A stretch of 25,641 bases of DNA from Hyphomicrobiales bacterium (GTDB taxonomy: Bacteria; Pseudomonadota; Alphaproteobacteria; Rhizobiales; Aestuariivirgaceae), in contig JALWJW010000064.1 in NCBI GenBank assembly GCA_026996935.1, forward strand, positions 1-25,641, in the 5' to 3' direction. This document shows, one piece after another, positions 14,620 through 24,127 of the stretch (positions are counted from its first letter, which is position 1; every line of letters begins with the position of its first letter). The notes under the pieces are model-generated. The model made no database searches. It was given only the letters and a program-made list of their open reading frames with translations, and had not been told where the DNA came from. The position numbers and the translations under genes are program-made.

Positions 14620-16152
14620 GTGGTGACTATTCAACGTCAACTCAAAACAGAACAAGAAACCATTCTCCTTGGACAAGAGCTCGGTCTGTTTGCACGCGCA
14701 GGATTAACCATCTGTTTGTTTGGCGATTTAGGATCTGGAAAATCAACCTTTGCCCGAGCCTTTATTCGTGCCTTATCACCGCAAGGCCAATTACTTGATG
14801 TGCCAAGTCCGACCTTTTCATTACTGCAACCTTATGAAGATTTGCGCCTTTGTGTTTATCATTTTGACCTTTATCGCACCCATGACATTGATGAAGTTTA
14901 TGAACTTGGGCTTTATGATGATATTGATACCCGAGTGACGCTGATCGAATGGCCTGAACGCATTTGTGATGACCTGCCTGAAAACCGTCTGGAAATTCAT
15001 CTTTTGATTGATGGCAACGAGCGCACTGCAACGCTTCAGTCTTATGGCGATGCCCAGTCTATTTTACAGCGTATGGATATTATTTCAAAGTTTCTGCAAA
15101 AACATGACTGGCAAAATGCCAGCCGAGGCTTTTTGCAAGGCGATGCATCAGCGCGACGGTATGAACGGCTTGCAAAGTCAACAGACAAGCGCGCCATTTT
15201 AATGGATATGCCTACCCAATCAGATGGGCCAAAGCTTGCTTCAGGTAAAACTTACAGCGATACGGCTCACATTGCAGAAGGCATTTTTCCGGTAGCAGCA
15301 ATCAATCAGGAATTACGAGCAGCAAACCTTAGTGCACCAGATGAAATCGCCAGTCAACTTGATGATGGTCTTATGCTCATTGAAGATTTTGGTGATGAGG
15401 TTTTTGGCAGCATATTAGCCAGCGGGCGCGATATTTTTGAGCCAATGAGTGCTGCAACAAAATTATTGGCTCATATGACCAGTCAAAAATGGCCCGATAA
15501 AGTATCGATTAAAAACCAGATACATCATATATCAAACTACGATAAAAAGGCTTATCAAATTGAGGTCGATTTACTTTTAAACTGGCTGTGGCCGTTGCTT
15601 AAAAACAGTCCGGTAGATAATGATATCCAGGAGCAGTTTCAAAAGGCTTGGCAATCGGTCTTCAGGCTGTTTGATAATGATTTTTCTGTATGGGTTCTAC
15701 GTGACTTTCATTCTCCCAATTTAATCTGGTTGCCAGAGCGCAAAGGCCATCGCCGTGTTGGGCTCATTGATACACAAGATTGTGTTTTAGGGCATCCTGC
15801 ATATGATCTTGTATCAATGTTGCAAGATGCCCGGGTTGATCTGCCGGATGGAAGCGAAGAACGCCTGCTTCAGCAATATTTTCAAGACCGCCTTAACTTG
15901 GATAAAAACTTTGATCAAAAGGCTTTCGAGGCGGCATATGCAGGGCTGGGGGCCCAGCGCGCGACAAAAGTTTTAGGCATTTTTGCCCGCCTTTTCGTGC
16001 GCGACCACAAACCGGCTTATTTAAAGCACCTGCCCAGGGTTTCAAAATACCTGCAACAAAACCTGCAGCACCCCGCCCTTAAAGAACTGGCCGACTGGTT
16101 TGATCAATATCTGCCAGAATCTGAGCGAATTTATCACGGGGCAAACCCATGA
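14620..16152 (+). CDS. tsaE: Fusion protein: TsaE (tRNA t6A synthesis ATPase) and AmgK-like amino-sugar kinase
   Basis: Two enzymes are joined in one 510-residue chain. Residues 1-150 are TsaE, the ATPase of the complex that makes threonylcarbamoyl-A37 in tRNA. It shows Walker A GDLGSGKST (35-43), PSPTFSLLQPYE and HFDLYRTHDIDEVYELGLYD. From about residue 152 a phosphotransferase of the aminoglycoside-kinase type follows, like AmgK, which phosphorylates anomeric MurNAc/GlcNAc. It has DASARRYERL, the catalytic loop VLRDFHSPNLIWL (Asp and Asn of the kinase loop) and the metal site LIDTQDCVLGHPAYDL. The next gene is murU, the partner of AmgK in peptidoglycan recycling, which supports the call. 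The start is GTG at 14620, 4 nt behind divL, with a weak ribosome site. An ATGA overlap joins it to murU. Such fusions are common in Rhizobiales. Confidence 0.9.
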   Translation: MVTIQRQLKTEQETILLGQELGLFARAGLTICLFGDLGSGKSTFARAFIRALSPQGQLLDVPSPTFSLLQPYEDLRLCVYHFDLYRTHDIDEVYELGLYDDIDTRVTLIEWPERICDDLPENRLEIHLLIDGNERTATLQSYGDAQSILQRMDIISKFLQKHDWQNASRGFLQGDASARRYERLAKSTDKRAILMDMPTQSDGPKLASGKTYSDTAHIAEGIFPVAAINQELRAANLSAPDEIASQLDDGLMLIEDFGDEVFGSILASGRDIFEPMSAATKLLAHMTSQKWPDKVSIKNQIHHISNYDKKAYQIEVDLLLNWLWPLLKNSPVDNDIQEQFQKAWQSVFRLFDNDFSVWVLRDFHSPNLIWLPERKGHRRVGLIDTQDCVLGHPAYDLVSMLQDARVDLPDGSEERLLQQYFQDRLNLDKNFDQKAFEAAYAGLGAQRATKVLGIFARLFVRDHKPAYLKHLPRVSKYLQQNLQHPALKELADWFDQYLPESERIYHGANP

Positions 16153-16895
16153 GCGACATCAGCCAACAAACCGTCAAACGCGCAATGGTATTGTGCGCCG
16201 GGTTAGGCACACGTATGCAGCCTTTAACCCTTTCAACCCCCAAGCCACTGATTAAAGTGGCGGGCAGACCATTACTTGAATATGGGATGCGTAATCTGGA
16301 AAAGGCTGGCGTTGATACCATCATCATCAATGTTCATTACCTTGCAGAACAAGTCGAAGCATGGGCAGACAGCTATCGCGGGGCAAAAATAATCATCAGT
16401 GATGAAAAACAACAATTGCTGGAAACCGGTGGTGGGGTTTGCCAGGCTGCTAAATTGTTAGCTGATGACCCAGTGTTTATTTTAAACAGTGATTCATTTT
16501 GGCTGGACCGCCCCAATAAATCATCTCTTAAAACAATGACCAACCTTTTCCATCAACTTGATTGTGATTTTTTACTGATGCTTGTGCCACATGAAAATGC
16601 TGTTGGCTTTGAGGGGTCTGGTGATTTTTTCTGTGATGCAAATGGGGCTATTAAGCGGCGCGGTAAAAATACCAGTGCCCCTTATATTTATGCTGGGTGC
16701 TATTTAATGAACCCTGCGGTTTTATCGAACTGTCCGACAGGCAAATTTTCGATGAATATTTTATGGGATCGCGCACTCTTGCAGAATAGAATTTTGGGTT
16801 ATGTGCATGATGGGTTATGGTTGCATGTGGGCACCCCTGAGGCGATTCCACTTGCCCGCGATGCCATTTCTAATTTTGACCATGACCCTTTATGA
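16149..16895 (+). CDS. murU: N-acetylmuramate-1-phosphate uridylyltransferase-like nucleotidyltransferase (MurU)
   Basis: MurU transfers UMP from UTP to MurNAc-1-phosphate, feeding recycled cell-wall sugar back into peptidoglycan synthesis and bypassing the fosfomycin-sensitive MurA step. The 248 residues have the nucleotidyltransferase signature: VLCAGLGTRMQPLTLSTPKPL (about 14-34), then GRPLLEYGMRNLEKAGV, ETGGGVCQAAKLL and the metal-binding acid in FILNSDSFW (about 105-113). The C-terminus has LWLHVGTPEAI, usual for sugar-1-phosphate nucleotidyltransferases. Its substrate is inferred from the AmgK-like domain encoded just upstream, since the fold alone does not fix the sugar. It overlaps both neighbours by ATGA, so translation is coupled. 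Confidence 0.88.
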   Translation: MSDISQQTVKRAMVLCAGLGTRMQPLTLSTPKPLIKVAGRPLLEYGMRNLEKAGVDTIIINVHYLAEQVEAWADSYRGAKIIISDEKQQLLETGGGVCQAAKLLADDPVFILNSDSFWLDRPNKSSLKTMTNLFHQLDCDFLLMLVPHENAVGFEGSGDFFCDANGAIKRRGKNTSAPYIYAGCYLMNPAVLSNCPTGKFSMNILWDRALLQNRILGYVHDGLWLHVGTPEAIPLARDAISNFDHDPL

Positions 16896-19800
16896 GCAAT
16901 AATGAAAACAGTAATAAAACCGTTTATTACATTCCAGCCGGAGTTGGTTTTGCCGACAGTCTGGCCAAAGCTATTCTAACCGGCAACCTGCCAAAACCTG
17001 ACCACACGCCACCATGCAAATTTGAGCTACCACGCTGGAGCATTTTATTGCCCACGCGGCGGGCAGCGCGGGCGCTCTCACAAAGCTTTATTGAACAAGG
17101 CGATGGTGCCGCCAGGTTGCTGCCGCGTATTCAACCACTTGGTGATGTGGATGAAGATGAACTTGATTTTAATGATGCAAATTTAGCCGGGCAGTTTAGC
17201 CCTGACTTAAATGCCATTTCAAAACTTGAACGTCAGTTTTTATTACTTGGCTTTATTCAACAATGGGCAGATGAAAACAGTGACGTACCGCTGGCCAAAA
17301 CCTTGAATACATCGGACAAACAAAATTTTGATCTTGCTCATTCTCTTGCTGAATTGGTTGATGCCTTTGAAACTCATGGCCGTGACATCGACGCAATTGC
17401 CGATTTATTTGATGGTGAATTTGCTGAACATCGGTTGCAGTTGCTTGACTTTTTATCGATAATTCAAGAGAAACTGCCAGCAGCCCTGCGCCATGAGGGC
17501 AAAGTGGGGGCCAATGATCAGCGCAATCAGCTTATGACCTCTTATACCGAATGGCTAACTCAAAGCGAGCCTGATTATCCTGTTATTGCGGCTGGCTCAA
17601 CAGGATCTATTCCAACAACGGCAAAACTGCTTTCCACCATTGCGGGATTAAAAAAAGGTGCGGTGATATTGCCTGGGCTCGACATGGATATGGACGAGGA
17701 AAGCTGGCAATGTCTGCAAGAACATCACCCTCAATTTGGGATGCGCGAACTGCTATGCAAAATGGAAATCGAGCGCGGTGATGTTTTACCGCTGCCAGGG
17801 TTTAAACAGAGCGAAAAAACCATAGCACGTAATTGGTTGGTGAGTGAAATTATGCGCCCTGCACAAACCACTAATCATTGGCGCACAGCCGTTACCAGAC
17901 ATAAGGCAAAACTTGCCCTGGCGACCAAAGACATGACCGTTTTGGGGCTGGATAATGAACGAGCTCAAGCCAAGACCATCGCCCTGATTATGCGTCATGG
18001 CTTAGAGGGTCAACAATCGGTAGCGCTCATTACTCCTGACCGTACCCTGGCACGTAATGTTAAAAGCGAACTTGGTCGCTGGCAAATTGAGGTTGACGAT
18101 TCAGCCGGTGAGCCATTATCAAAACACCCCAATGCGGTGTTCTTACAATTGTTACTCGATGTAGCCAAAAGTAATTTTGCTCCTCTCAAACTTAAAACCC
18201 TTATTACCCATCCTCTCACGCGCTTTGGATTGCATCATGATGACGTTAAAAATCTATCTTACGGCTTAGAAATCGGATGCCTGCGCGCGCGCTTACCTTA
18301 TCAAGGTTTAGACGGCTTTGTTGCCATGTGCGAAAAAGCAAAATCTGCCCATGCTGAAAGTCAATACACCCATCCAATTGTTAAAAAACTCAGCGATGAT
18401 GATTGGGAGGAAATTATTGCGTTTGCCAAAACCATCCAATCTGCTCTTGAACCTTTAGCTGCATTGTTTAATGAAACCTGCCCACCCGGGCTTGCTAAAA
18501 TTATTCAAATTCATTTACAGGTTGCCGAAGCCATTTGTGCTCACCAGGACGGTAATTGTATGTTGTGGCAGAGCGATGCAGGTGAACAATTGTCAGGCAT
18601 TTTTTCAAAAATTTTAGAAGCAGGTAATTATGCCCCGGCCATGAGCGGGTATGGTTATATCGATCTACTGGAACGGTTATTAAAAGAAGCCATGTTGCGG
18701 CCCAAGCACGTCCGCCACAATCAACTTACCATTTTTGGCCTGATGGAAGCGCGTTTGGTTGCCAGTGATATTGTTATTCTTGGCGGGCTTAATGAAAACA
18801 CCTGGCCTATGGCGGCGCAAAACAACCCATGGCTGACCCGCCCGCAACTAACCAGTGCCGGGCTGCCTGTTCCCGAACGCCGGATCGGCCTTTCCGCTCA
18901 TGATTTTTCACAAGGGTTTTGTGCCGATACTGTGTTCATGACATATACCAATAAATTGGGAAATGCTCCTGCTGTTCCATCACGCTGGGTGTTGCGATTA
19001 AAAGCTTTGTTGGAAGCAGCAGGTATGCCAGATATTTGCAATGGATCAGCGCAAATGCCCTGGGCCTATTGGGCCAGTATTCTTGATAAGCCCTGCAGCT
19101 TTGCCCCTTGCAAGCAACCCAATCCAAAGCCGGATATACATAGACGCGTAACTAACTTTAGTGCCACTGGTGTTGAAAAACTGTTAAAAGACCCCTATCG
19201 GCATTTTGCAGAAAAAATTCTAAAATTATCTCCGTTGAACCCGATCGACCACCAAATTGGTGCGGCCGAGCGCGGTAGCCTTGTGCATGATGTCCTTGAA
19301 CATTTTTTAAGAGCCTACCCTCTTGAACTACCTCAAGACGGGCAGGAAATTCTATTAAAAATGTTTGAACAAACACTTACAAAAACCATCGATGATCCTT
19401 CTCTTTGTGCTTTTTGGCAACCGCAATTAAAACGCATCGCCCAATGGTTTATAACCAATGAGCAAAATATTCGAACAAACCATATTGGTTCGAAGGTTGA
19501 AGTAGACGGACATTATGATTTTGAACTCAACCTGATAAAATACAGTCTGAAAGCACGGGCTGATCGTATCGATATTCTTGATAATGGTGATACCCAAATC
19601 ATAGATTATAAAACCGGTGCACCGCCTTCATTTATTGAGACTGCAAAAAACTTTTCACCACAGCTTATTCTTGAGGCCCTTATTGCTCAGGCTGGCGGGT
19701 TTGAAGGTATTGAAAAAGCATCGGTTAACAGATTGATATATATTAAGCTTTCAGGAGGTATTCCCCCAGGGACCATCAGCGTTTCAAAAGATATTGGCAA

Positions 19801-19975
19801 ATTAATTGACACCACACAAAATGGTTTGTTTGAACTTTTGGCCCGCTACCAAAACAAAGACCAGGGTTATTTGGCTGCCAGTGCACCGGCACGGCCTGAG
19901 TTTGATCGTGAATACGGGTATTTGTCACGATGGCGCGAATGGGCCCATTTATATGAAGAAGCAGAAAACAAATGA
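16892..19975 (+). CDS. addB: Double-strand break repair protein AddB
   Basis: AddB is the smaller-activity partner of AddA in the helicase-nuclease that resects double-strand breaks for RecA-mediated repair. The 1027 residues fit alphaproteobacterial AddB. The N-terminus has the degenerate helicase start PAGVGFADSLAKAIL and ILLPTRRAARALSQSF, without a functional Walker A lysine. The middle shows the AddB block FGLMEARLVASDIVILGGLNENTWP. The C-terminal RecB-like nuclease has the ERGSLVHDVLEHFL and ADRIDILDNGDTQIIDYKTGAPPS motifs with the catalytic Asp and Lys. The Cys set that holds the 4Fe-4S cluster in Bacillus AddB is not evident at the equivalent DPYRHFAEKIL. ATGA overlaps link it to murU and addA. 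Confidence 0.95.
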   Translation: MSNNENSNKTVYYIPAGVGFADSLAKAILTGNLPKPDHTPPCKFELPRWSILLPTRRAARALSQSFIEQGDGAARLLPRIQPLGDVDEDELDFNDANLAGQFSPDLNAISKLERQFLLLGFIQQWADENSDVPLAKTLNTSDKQNFDLAHSLAELVDAFETHGRDIDAIADLFDGEFAEHRLQLLDFLSIIQEKLPAALRHEGKVGANDQRNQLMTSYTEWLTQSEPDYPVIAAGSTGSIPTTAKLLSTIAGLKKGAVILPGLDMDMDEESWQCLQEHHPQFGMRELLCKMEIERGDVLPLPGFKQSEKTIARNWLVSEIMRPAQTTNHWRTAVTRHKAKLALATKDMTVLGLDNERAQAKTIALIMRHGLEGQQSVALITPDRTLARNVKSELGRWQIEVDDSAGEPLSKHPNAVFLQLLLDVAKSNFAPLKLKTLITHPLTRFGLHHDDVKNLSYGLEIGCLRARLPYQGLDGFVAMCEKAKSAHAESQYTHPIVKKLSDDDWEEIIAFAKTIQSALEPLAALFNETCPPGLAKIIQIHLQVAEAICAHQDGNCMLWQSDAGEQLSGIFSKILEAGNYAPAMSGYGYIDLLERLLKEAMLRPKHVRHNQLTIFGLMEARLVASDIVILGGLNENTWPMAAQNNPWLTRPQLTSAGLPVPERRIGLSAHDFSQGFCADTVFMTYTNKLGNAPAVPSRWVLRLKALLEAAGMPDICNGSAQMPWAYWASILDKPCSFAPCKQPNPKPDIHRRVTNFSATGVEKLLKDPYRHFAEKILKLSPLNPIDHQIGAAERGSLVHDVLEHFLRAYPLELPQDGQEILLKMFEQTLTKTIDDPSLCAFWQPQLKRIAQWFITNEQNIRTNHIGSKVEVDGHYDFELNLIKYSLKARADRIDILDNGDTQIIDYKTGAPPSFIETAKNFSPQLILEALIAQAGGFEGIEKASVNRLIYIKLSGGIPPGTISVSKDIGKLIDTTQNGLFELLARYQNKDQGYLAASAPARPEFDREYGYLSRWREWAHLYEEAENK

Positions 19976-22900
19976 GCCAGCAGAAAAACAAAGCCAGCTT
20001 AGATCAGGCCAGTGCGTCTGATCCTGATGTATCTGCATTTGTTTCGGCAAATGCCGGCTCAGGTAAAACCCATGTTTTAGTCAATCGGGTTATTCGATTG
20101 ATGCTGCATGGCACGGCACCTGAAAAAATCTTATGCCTGACCTACACCAAAGCAGCAGCGGCTGAGATGTCTAATCGGTTATATAAACGACTTGCTGAAT
20201 GGATACCGCTTGATGATGACCAGCTTATTGAAAAGATCCATCACAACACCGGCCATGTAAAAGTTGACAAAGACCAGCTTGCCGAACCACGCCGGTTATT
20301 TGCCAAAGCATTGGAAACACCGGGCGGTTTAAAAATTCAGACCATACATGCGTTTTGCGAACACCTGCTCCATCGTTTCCCGATTGAAGCAGGTGTTACC
20401 GCAGACTTTCAGGTCATGGATGATCGGCAGACATACGAGCTTATGGCCAGGGTTAAGGCTAAATTTTTTCAAAATGTCCTGAACCGACCAGAAGATCAGT
20501 CGGCTGGCCTTGCAGAAATTGTCAAATATTCAGGCGGCCAGCAAGGCTTTGATAAGCTGATACAATCGCTTTTGACCAAGCGAGATGATATGCGGGTGAT
20601 TTATGAGGATCTTGATGGTGCAAAACTGCGCCTTGCCAGCGCCTTGAATGTACCTGTCGATATTTCTATGGAAGATGTTTATGAAAGCGTCCAACAAATT
20701 ATCGATCCTAAAGCCTATGCCTTTGCCAGAGACGTGCTGTGCGCTCGAACAGCAAAAACCGATATATCCCAGGGCCAATGCATTGATACCTTACTGTCCT
20801 GCAAAACAGGTAGTGAAACATTTGCTATAATGAAAAAGCTTTTTTTAACGGCAAAAAATATAGAAAAATCTGAAAAAAGCCTGTGTACTGCAAAATGTGC
20901 ACAAGAACACCCTGACATCTTGATCTTACTTCAAAACGGTATGGACGCGTTTATCCGGCTGTATGAAAAAGCCAATTGTGTCACTGTTCTTAACGCTTCA
21001 ATGGCCTTGTTTGAAGCGGGCAAAACCATCACCCAATTTTATGATGATGAGAAAAACCATCGTGGCCTTAATGATTATAGCGATTTGATTTCCAAAGTTT
21101 TGAACATGTTCGCCAATATGGAAAGCGCTGCCTGGGTTTTATATAAATTGGACGGCGGACTTGATCATATTCTGGTAGATGAAGCCCAGGATACCAGTCC
21201 GGCACAATGGGATATCATCCAATTCTTAACCGATGATTTTTTCACTGGCGCAGCGGTTCGCCCCAACCTTCTTCGCACCATATTTGCGGTGGGAGACCGG
21301 AAACAGTCAATCTATAGTTTTCAAGGTGCCGTACCTAAATCATTTGATGAAAAGCGAGACTATTTTAAAAACCTTATCGAACAAAACGGGGAAACTTTTC
21401 GACCTGTTGATTTTGATGTTTCCTTCCGCTCGGCCAATAATATTTTAAACACAGTTGATAAAGTTTTTTCTCAAGATATCGCTGCACGCGGGGTAAACCA
21501 GACCACCCATGTGGGGGTAAGAAGTGATGCACAGGGCATTGTTGAAGTCTGGCCTGTCATTGAAAAACCGCCAAGTGATAAAGTCTCTATTTGGGCAGGC
21601 AAAAATGATGATCAGGCAGAGCAAACAACCAAACTTGTGCTGGCCAAAAAGATTGCTCAAAAAATTTCTTCCTGGCTCAAGAGCGGTGAAATACTCACCA
21701 GTAAAAACCGCCCTGTGCAAGCAGGTGATATTTTAATTCTGCTTCGAAACCGTAGTCAATTAATGGATGGATTAGTACGGGCGTTGAAGCTTGAAAATAT
21801 CCCCGTCGCAGGTGTTGATCGCCTCGAGCTGACAAGTCATATGGCGATTGAAGACTTAACAGCTTTAGCGCGGTTTTGTTTATTACCGCAAGATGACCTC
21901 AATTTTGCCGGTCTGTTAAAATCTTCATTGCTTGGCCGCGATGATGGACAACCTATAATTGATGATGACCTTTTATTCCTTACCGGACAAGCCACGAACC
22001 GGTCATTGTGGCAAATTACAAAAAAGCTGGCCGAAGATGGCGCCCCTTATCAAGACGCTGTTAATTTGCTGGAAAAATGGCGCGGACTGGCTCAAAAATT
22101 ACTACCGTTTGAATTTTTCAGCCATGTTTTAAATACCGGCGGCATTGGGCAGAAAATTTTTACGCGCCTTGGTGAAGAGGCCAATGAACCCATTGATGCC
22201 TTTTTGTTAATGGCGCAAGAATATGAAAAAAACAATGTCACAACCTTACAGGGCTTCCTTTCCTGGCTGGAACACGGCGACAGTGAAATCAAGCGGGAAA
22301 TGGAACAAGAAGCGGGCGAAGTGCGTATTATGACTATTCATGGGGCAAAAGGCTTGGAAGCTGATATTGTCATTATGCCCGATACATATGATGTGCCTGA
22401 CACCAGTAAAACTCCCGCAATTTTGAAGATCACTGATAATACCCAAATGTGGAAATTACAATCTGCCTTCACCACAAACCTTACTGAAGAACTTAAACAA
22501 CAATATCTTTGTGAAGCACAAGAAGAACATAACAGATTACTTTATGTAGCCATGACACGTGCGTGTGAGCGACTATATATCGGGGCGGCTCAATCAAATA
22601 AAAAATTGCAGGACAATAGCTGGTACTCTTTGATCAAAAATGCGGTTTGCCATGATGAAAACCAGTTTAAGGATAAAATTTTTGGAAAAGTTTGGCGCAT
22701 TGATGAAAGCGTTGTGGAGGCAAATCAAACTAAAAACCAACCAGTGGATGAAAATTTACAACAATTAGAATTACCTGATTGGGCCAATAGTCAACCTTTG
22801 GTGCAAAAAGCAGCTCGAAAATGGTTGGCACCGTCACGCATTACAGGTCCTGGGGATGATAACACAGAACTTCATTTGGCACCTTTTTCCGGTGGAAACA

Positions 22901-23460
22901 CAAATCAGTTTCTACGTGGCAACCTTATTCATAAACTTTTGCAATATCTCCCTAATATAAGGGGTGACCAACGCGAAACAGGCCAAGCCTTTCTTGAAAA
23001 ACATGGCAAAGGACTAACATCCAAAGAGCGAGGCGACACTTTAGCTGAAGTTATGACTTTACTTAACGACCCAACCTTTAAAGATGTCTTTTGCCCGCAG
23101 GGCTTATCTGAAGTACCGATAGTTGCAGAAATAAGGCTTCCCAGTGACAGCTCTGACAAGGGTGAAAACTTCATACTCAATGGCCAAATTGATCGCCTGC
23201 TGATTGATGAAAAACGTATTTTGATTGTTGATTACAAAACCAACCGTCCGCCACCGCACACAACAGCTCAGATCAATCCGCAATATATTCGTCAATTGGC
23301 CACCTATAAATTGGCTTTGCGGCAGTTATATCCACAACACGAAATTAGAGCAGCGCTACTTTGGACACATAATGCGACTTTAATGGAGGTGCCACGATCA
23401 CAACTGATTGACGCATTTAAGCGCAAAATTGATCACAGCACCTTGACCAGACAGGACTAA
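19972..23460 (+). CDS. addA: Double-strand break repair helicase AddA
   Basis: AddA is the UvrD-like helicase and nuclease subunit of AddAB. The 1162 residues carry all helicase motifs in order: I, SANAGSGKTHVLVNRVIRL (about 24-42); Ia, CLTYTKAAAAEM; II, ILVDEAQDTSPAQWDII; III, AVGDRKQSIYSFQGA; IV, DVSFRS; V, IMTIHGAKGLEADIVIMPD; VI, LLYVAMTRACERLYIGA. The C-terminal nuclease has RGNLIHKLLQYL, NGQIDRLLIDEKRILIVDYKTNRPP with the catalytic DYK, and an IRQLATYKLALRQLYP segment. It overlaps addB by ATGA. Length and motif set are normal, and the reading frame shows no break. Confidence 0.97.
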   Translation: MSQQKNKASLDQASASDPDVSAFVSANAGSGKTHVLVNRVIRLMLHGTAPEKILCLTYTKAAAAEMSNRLYKRLAEWIPLDDDQLIEKIHHNTGHVKVDKDQLAEPRRLFAKALETPGGLKIQTIHAFCEHLLHRFPIEAGVTADFQVMDDRQTYELMARVKAKFFQNVLNRPEDQSAGLAEIVKYSGGQQGFDKLIQSLLTKRDDMRVIYEDLDGAKLRLASALNVPVDISMEDVYESVQQIIDPKAYAFARDVLCARTAKTDISQGQCIDTLLSCKTGSETFAIMKKLFLTAKNIEKSEKSLCTAKCAQEHPDILILLQNGMDAFIRLYEKANCVTVLNASMALFEAGKTITQFYDDEKNHRGLNDYSDLISKVLNMFANMESAAWVLYKLDGGLDHILVDEAQDTSPAQWDIIQFLTDDFFTGAAVRPNLLRTIFAVGDRKQSIYSFQGAVPKSFDEKRDYFKNLIEQNGETFRPVDFDVSFRSANNILNTVDKVFSQDIAARGVNQTTHVGVRSDAQGIVEVWPVIEKPPSDKVSIWAGKNDDQAEQTTKLVLAKKIAQKISSWLKSGEILTSKNRPVQAGDILILLRNRSQLMDGLVRALKLENIPVAGVDRLELTSHMAIEDLTALARFCLLPQDDLNFAGLLKSSLLGRDDGQPIIDDDLLFLTGQATNRSLWQITKKLAEDGAPYQDAVNLLEKWRGLAQKLLPFEFFSHVLNTGGIGQKIFTRLGEEANEPIDAFLLMAQEYEKNNVTTLQGFLSWLEHGDSEIKREMEQEAGEVRIMTIHGAKGLEADIVIMPDTYDVPDTSKTPAILKITDNTQMWKLQSAFTTNLTEELKQQYLCEAQEEHNRLLYVAMTRACERLYIGAAQSNKKLQDNSWYSLIKNAVCHDENQFKDKIFGKVWRIDESVVEANQTKNQPVDENLQQLELPDWANSQPLVQKAARKWLAPSRITGPGDDNTELHLAPFSGGNTNQFLRGNLIHKLLQYLPNIRGDQRETGQAFLEKHGKGLTSKERGDTLAEVMTLLNDPTFKDVFCPQGLSEVPIVAEIRLPSDSSDKGENFILNGQIDRLLIDEKRILIVDYKTNRPPPHTTAQINPQYIRQLATYKLALRQLYPQHEIRAALLWTHNATLMEVPRSQLIDAFKRKIDHSTLTRQD

Positions 23461-23539
23461 GTACCTATTTTCTGGTGGAAAGAAACGGTACGCTTTTCTG
23501 GTGTGCTTAAAAAACCTGTTTAATAGAAAAGAGATTATT

Positions 23540-23860
23540 ATGGCGACAAAACCGGTATCAGATGCAAGCTTTGAGGAAGAGGTTCTAAAATCTGACGGCC
23601 CTGTGGTTGTTGATTTTTGGGCTGAATGGTGTGGCCCTTGCAAAATGATTGGCCCATCACTTGAAGAAATTTCTGAAGAAATGGGCGAAAAAGTCAAAGT
23701 TGTTAAAATCAACATTGATGAGAACCCGTCAACACCTTCTAAATTTGGTGTCCGTGGCATCCCTACTCTTATGGTGTTTAAAGACGGTGAAGTTAAAGCA
23801 ACTCAGGTTGGTGCCAACCCAAAGGGTAAAATTGCTGAATGGATTGAAGCTTCAATCTAA
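23540..23860 (+). CDS. trxA: Thioredoxin
   Basis: TrxA is the cytoplasmic dithiol reductant of ribonucleotide reductase and other disulfide substrates. The frame is open from 23501, but the ATG at 23540 gives the standard 106-residue thioredoxin and has AAGAGA about 7 nt upstream; the earlier ATG would add 13 non-homologous residues. The active site is WAEWCGPCKM with C31 and C34. The buried Asp is D25 in VVDFWA, and the cis-Pro lies in VRGIPTLMVFKDGE. It sits 79 nt behind addA and ends in its own terminator. In many alphaproteobacteria trxA follows addA, so placement is normal. What follows it here (an IS) is not. Confidence 0.97.
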   Translation: MATKPVSDASFEEEVLKSDGPVVVDFWAEWCGPCKMIGPSLEEISEEMGEKVKVVKINIDENPSTPSKFGVRGIPTLMVFKDGEVKATQVGANPKGKIAEWIEASI

Positions 23861-23883
23861 TAATAAAACTTAAATCACAAATT

Positions 23884-23917
23884 AAAGGCCGCACGTGTTT
23901 GTGTGGCCTTTTTATTT
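23884..23917 (+). terminator. Rho-independent terminator of trxA
   Basis: AAAGGCCGCAC pairs with GTGTGGCCTTT (one G-T pair) around a GTGTTT loop and is followed by TTATTT. It starts 24 nt behind the trxA stop. Confidence 0.9.
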
Positions 23918-23924
23918 GGTGTGG

Positions 23925-24059
23925 TTAACGGCTTGCAGCAAAGATCAGCCTTACTGCAACGTGGATATCGGAGGGCAGAGAACCATTTTCGGGCCAGCCG
24001 CCACAATGGCACTCAACAGCCCTGTTGCTATAACCCTTGAGAACAATGTCAACTGTCAT
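23925..24059 (-). pseudogene. Possible 3' fragment of a minus-strand gene cut by the IS21 element
   Basis: A minus-strand frame of 44 codons runs out of the IS end and stops at 23925, just behind the trxA terminator. Its last 38 codons (from about LKGYSNRAVECHC to RLIFAASR) lie outside the IS and are more GC-rich than trxA. It could be the C-terminal stump of a gene whose front was removed by the insertion, or a chance open frame. I do not recognise the product. Confidence 0.2.
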
Positions 24060-24127
24060 TTAAAACTGACCCACCTGTTTTGGTAACATCCGCGCTTTTC
24101 AGTGCGGGGAACATGCAGGTGATATTG

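Noticed and set aside
23895..24086. 63-codon plus-strand frame between trxA and istA
   Set aside because: It begins inside the trxA terminator and ends in the IS terminus, so it is unlikely to be a gene.
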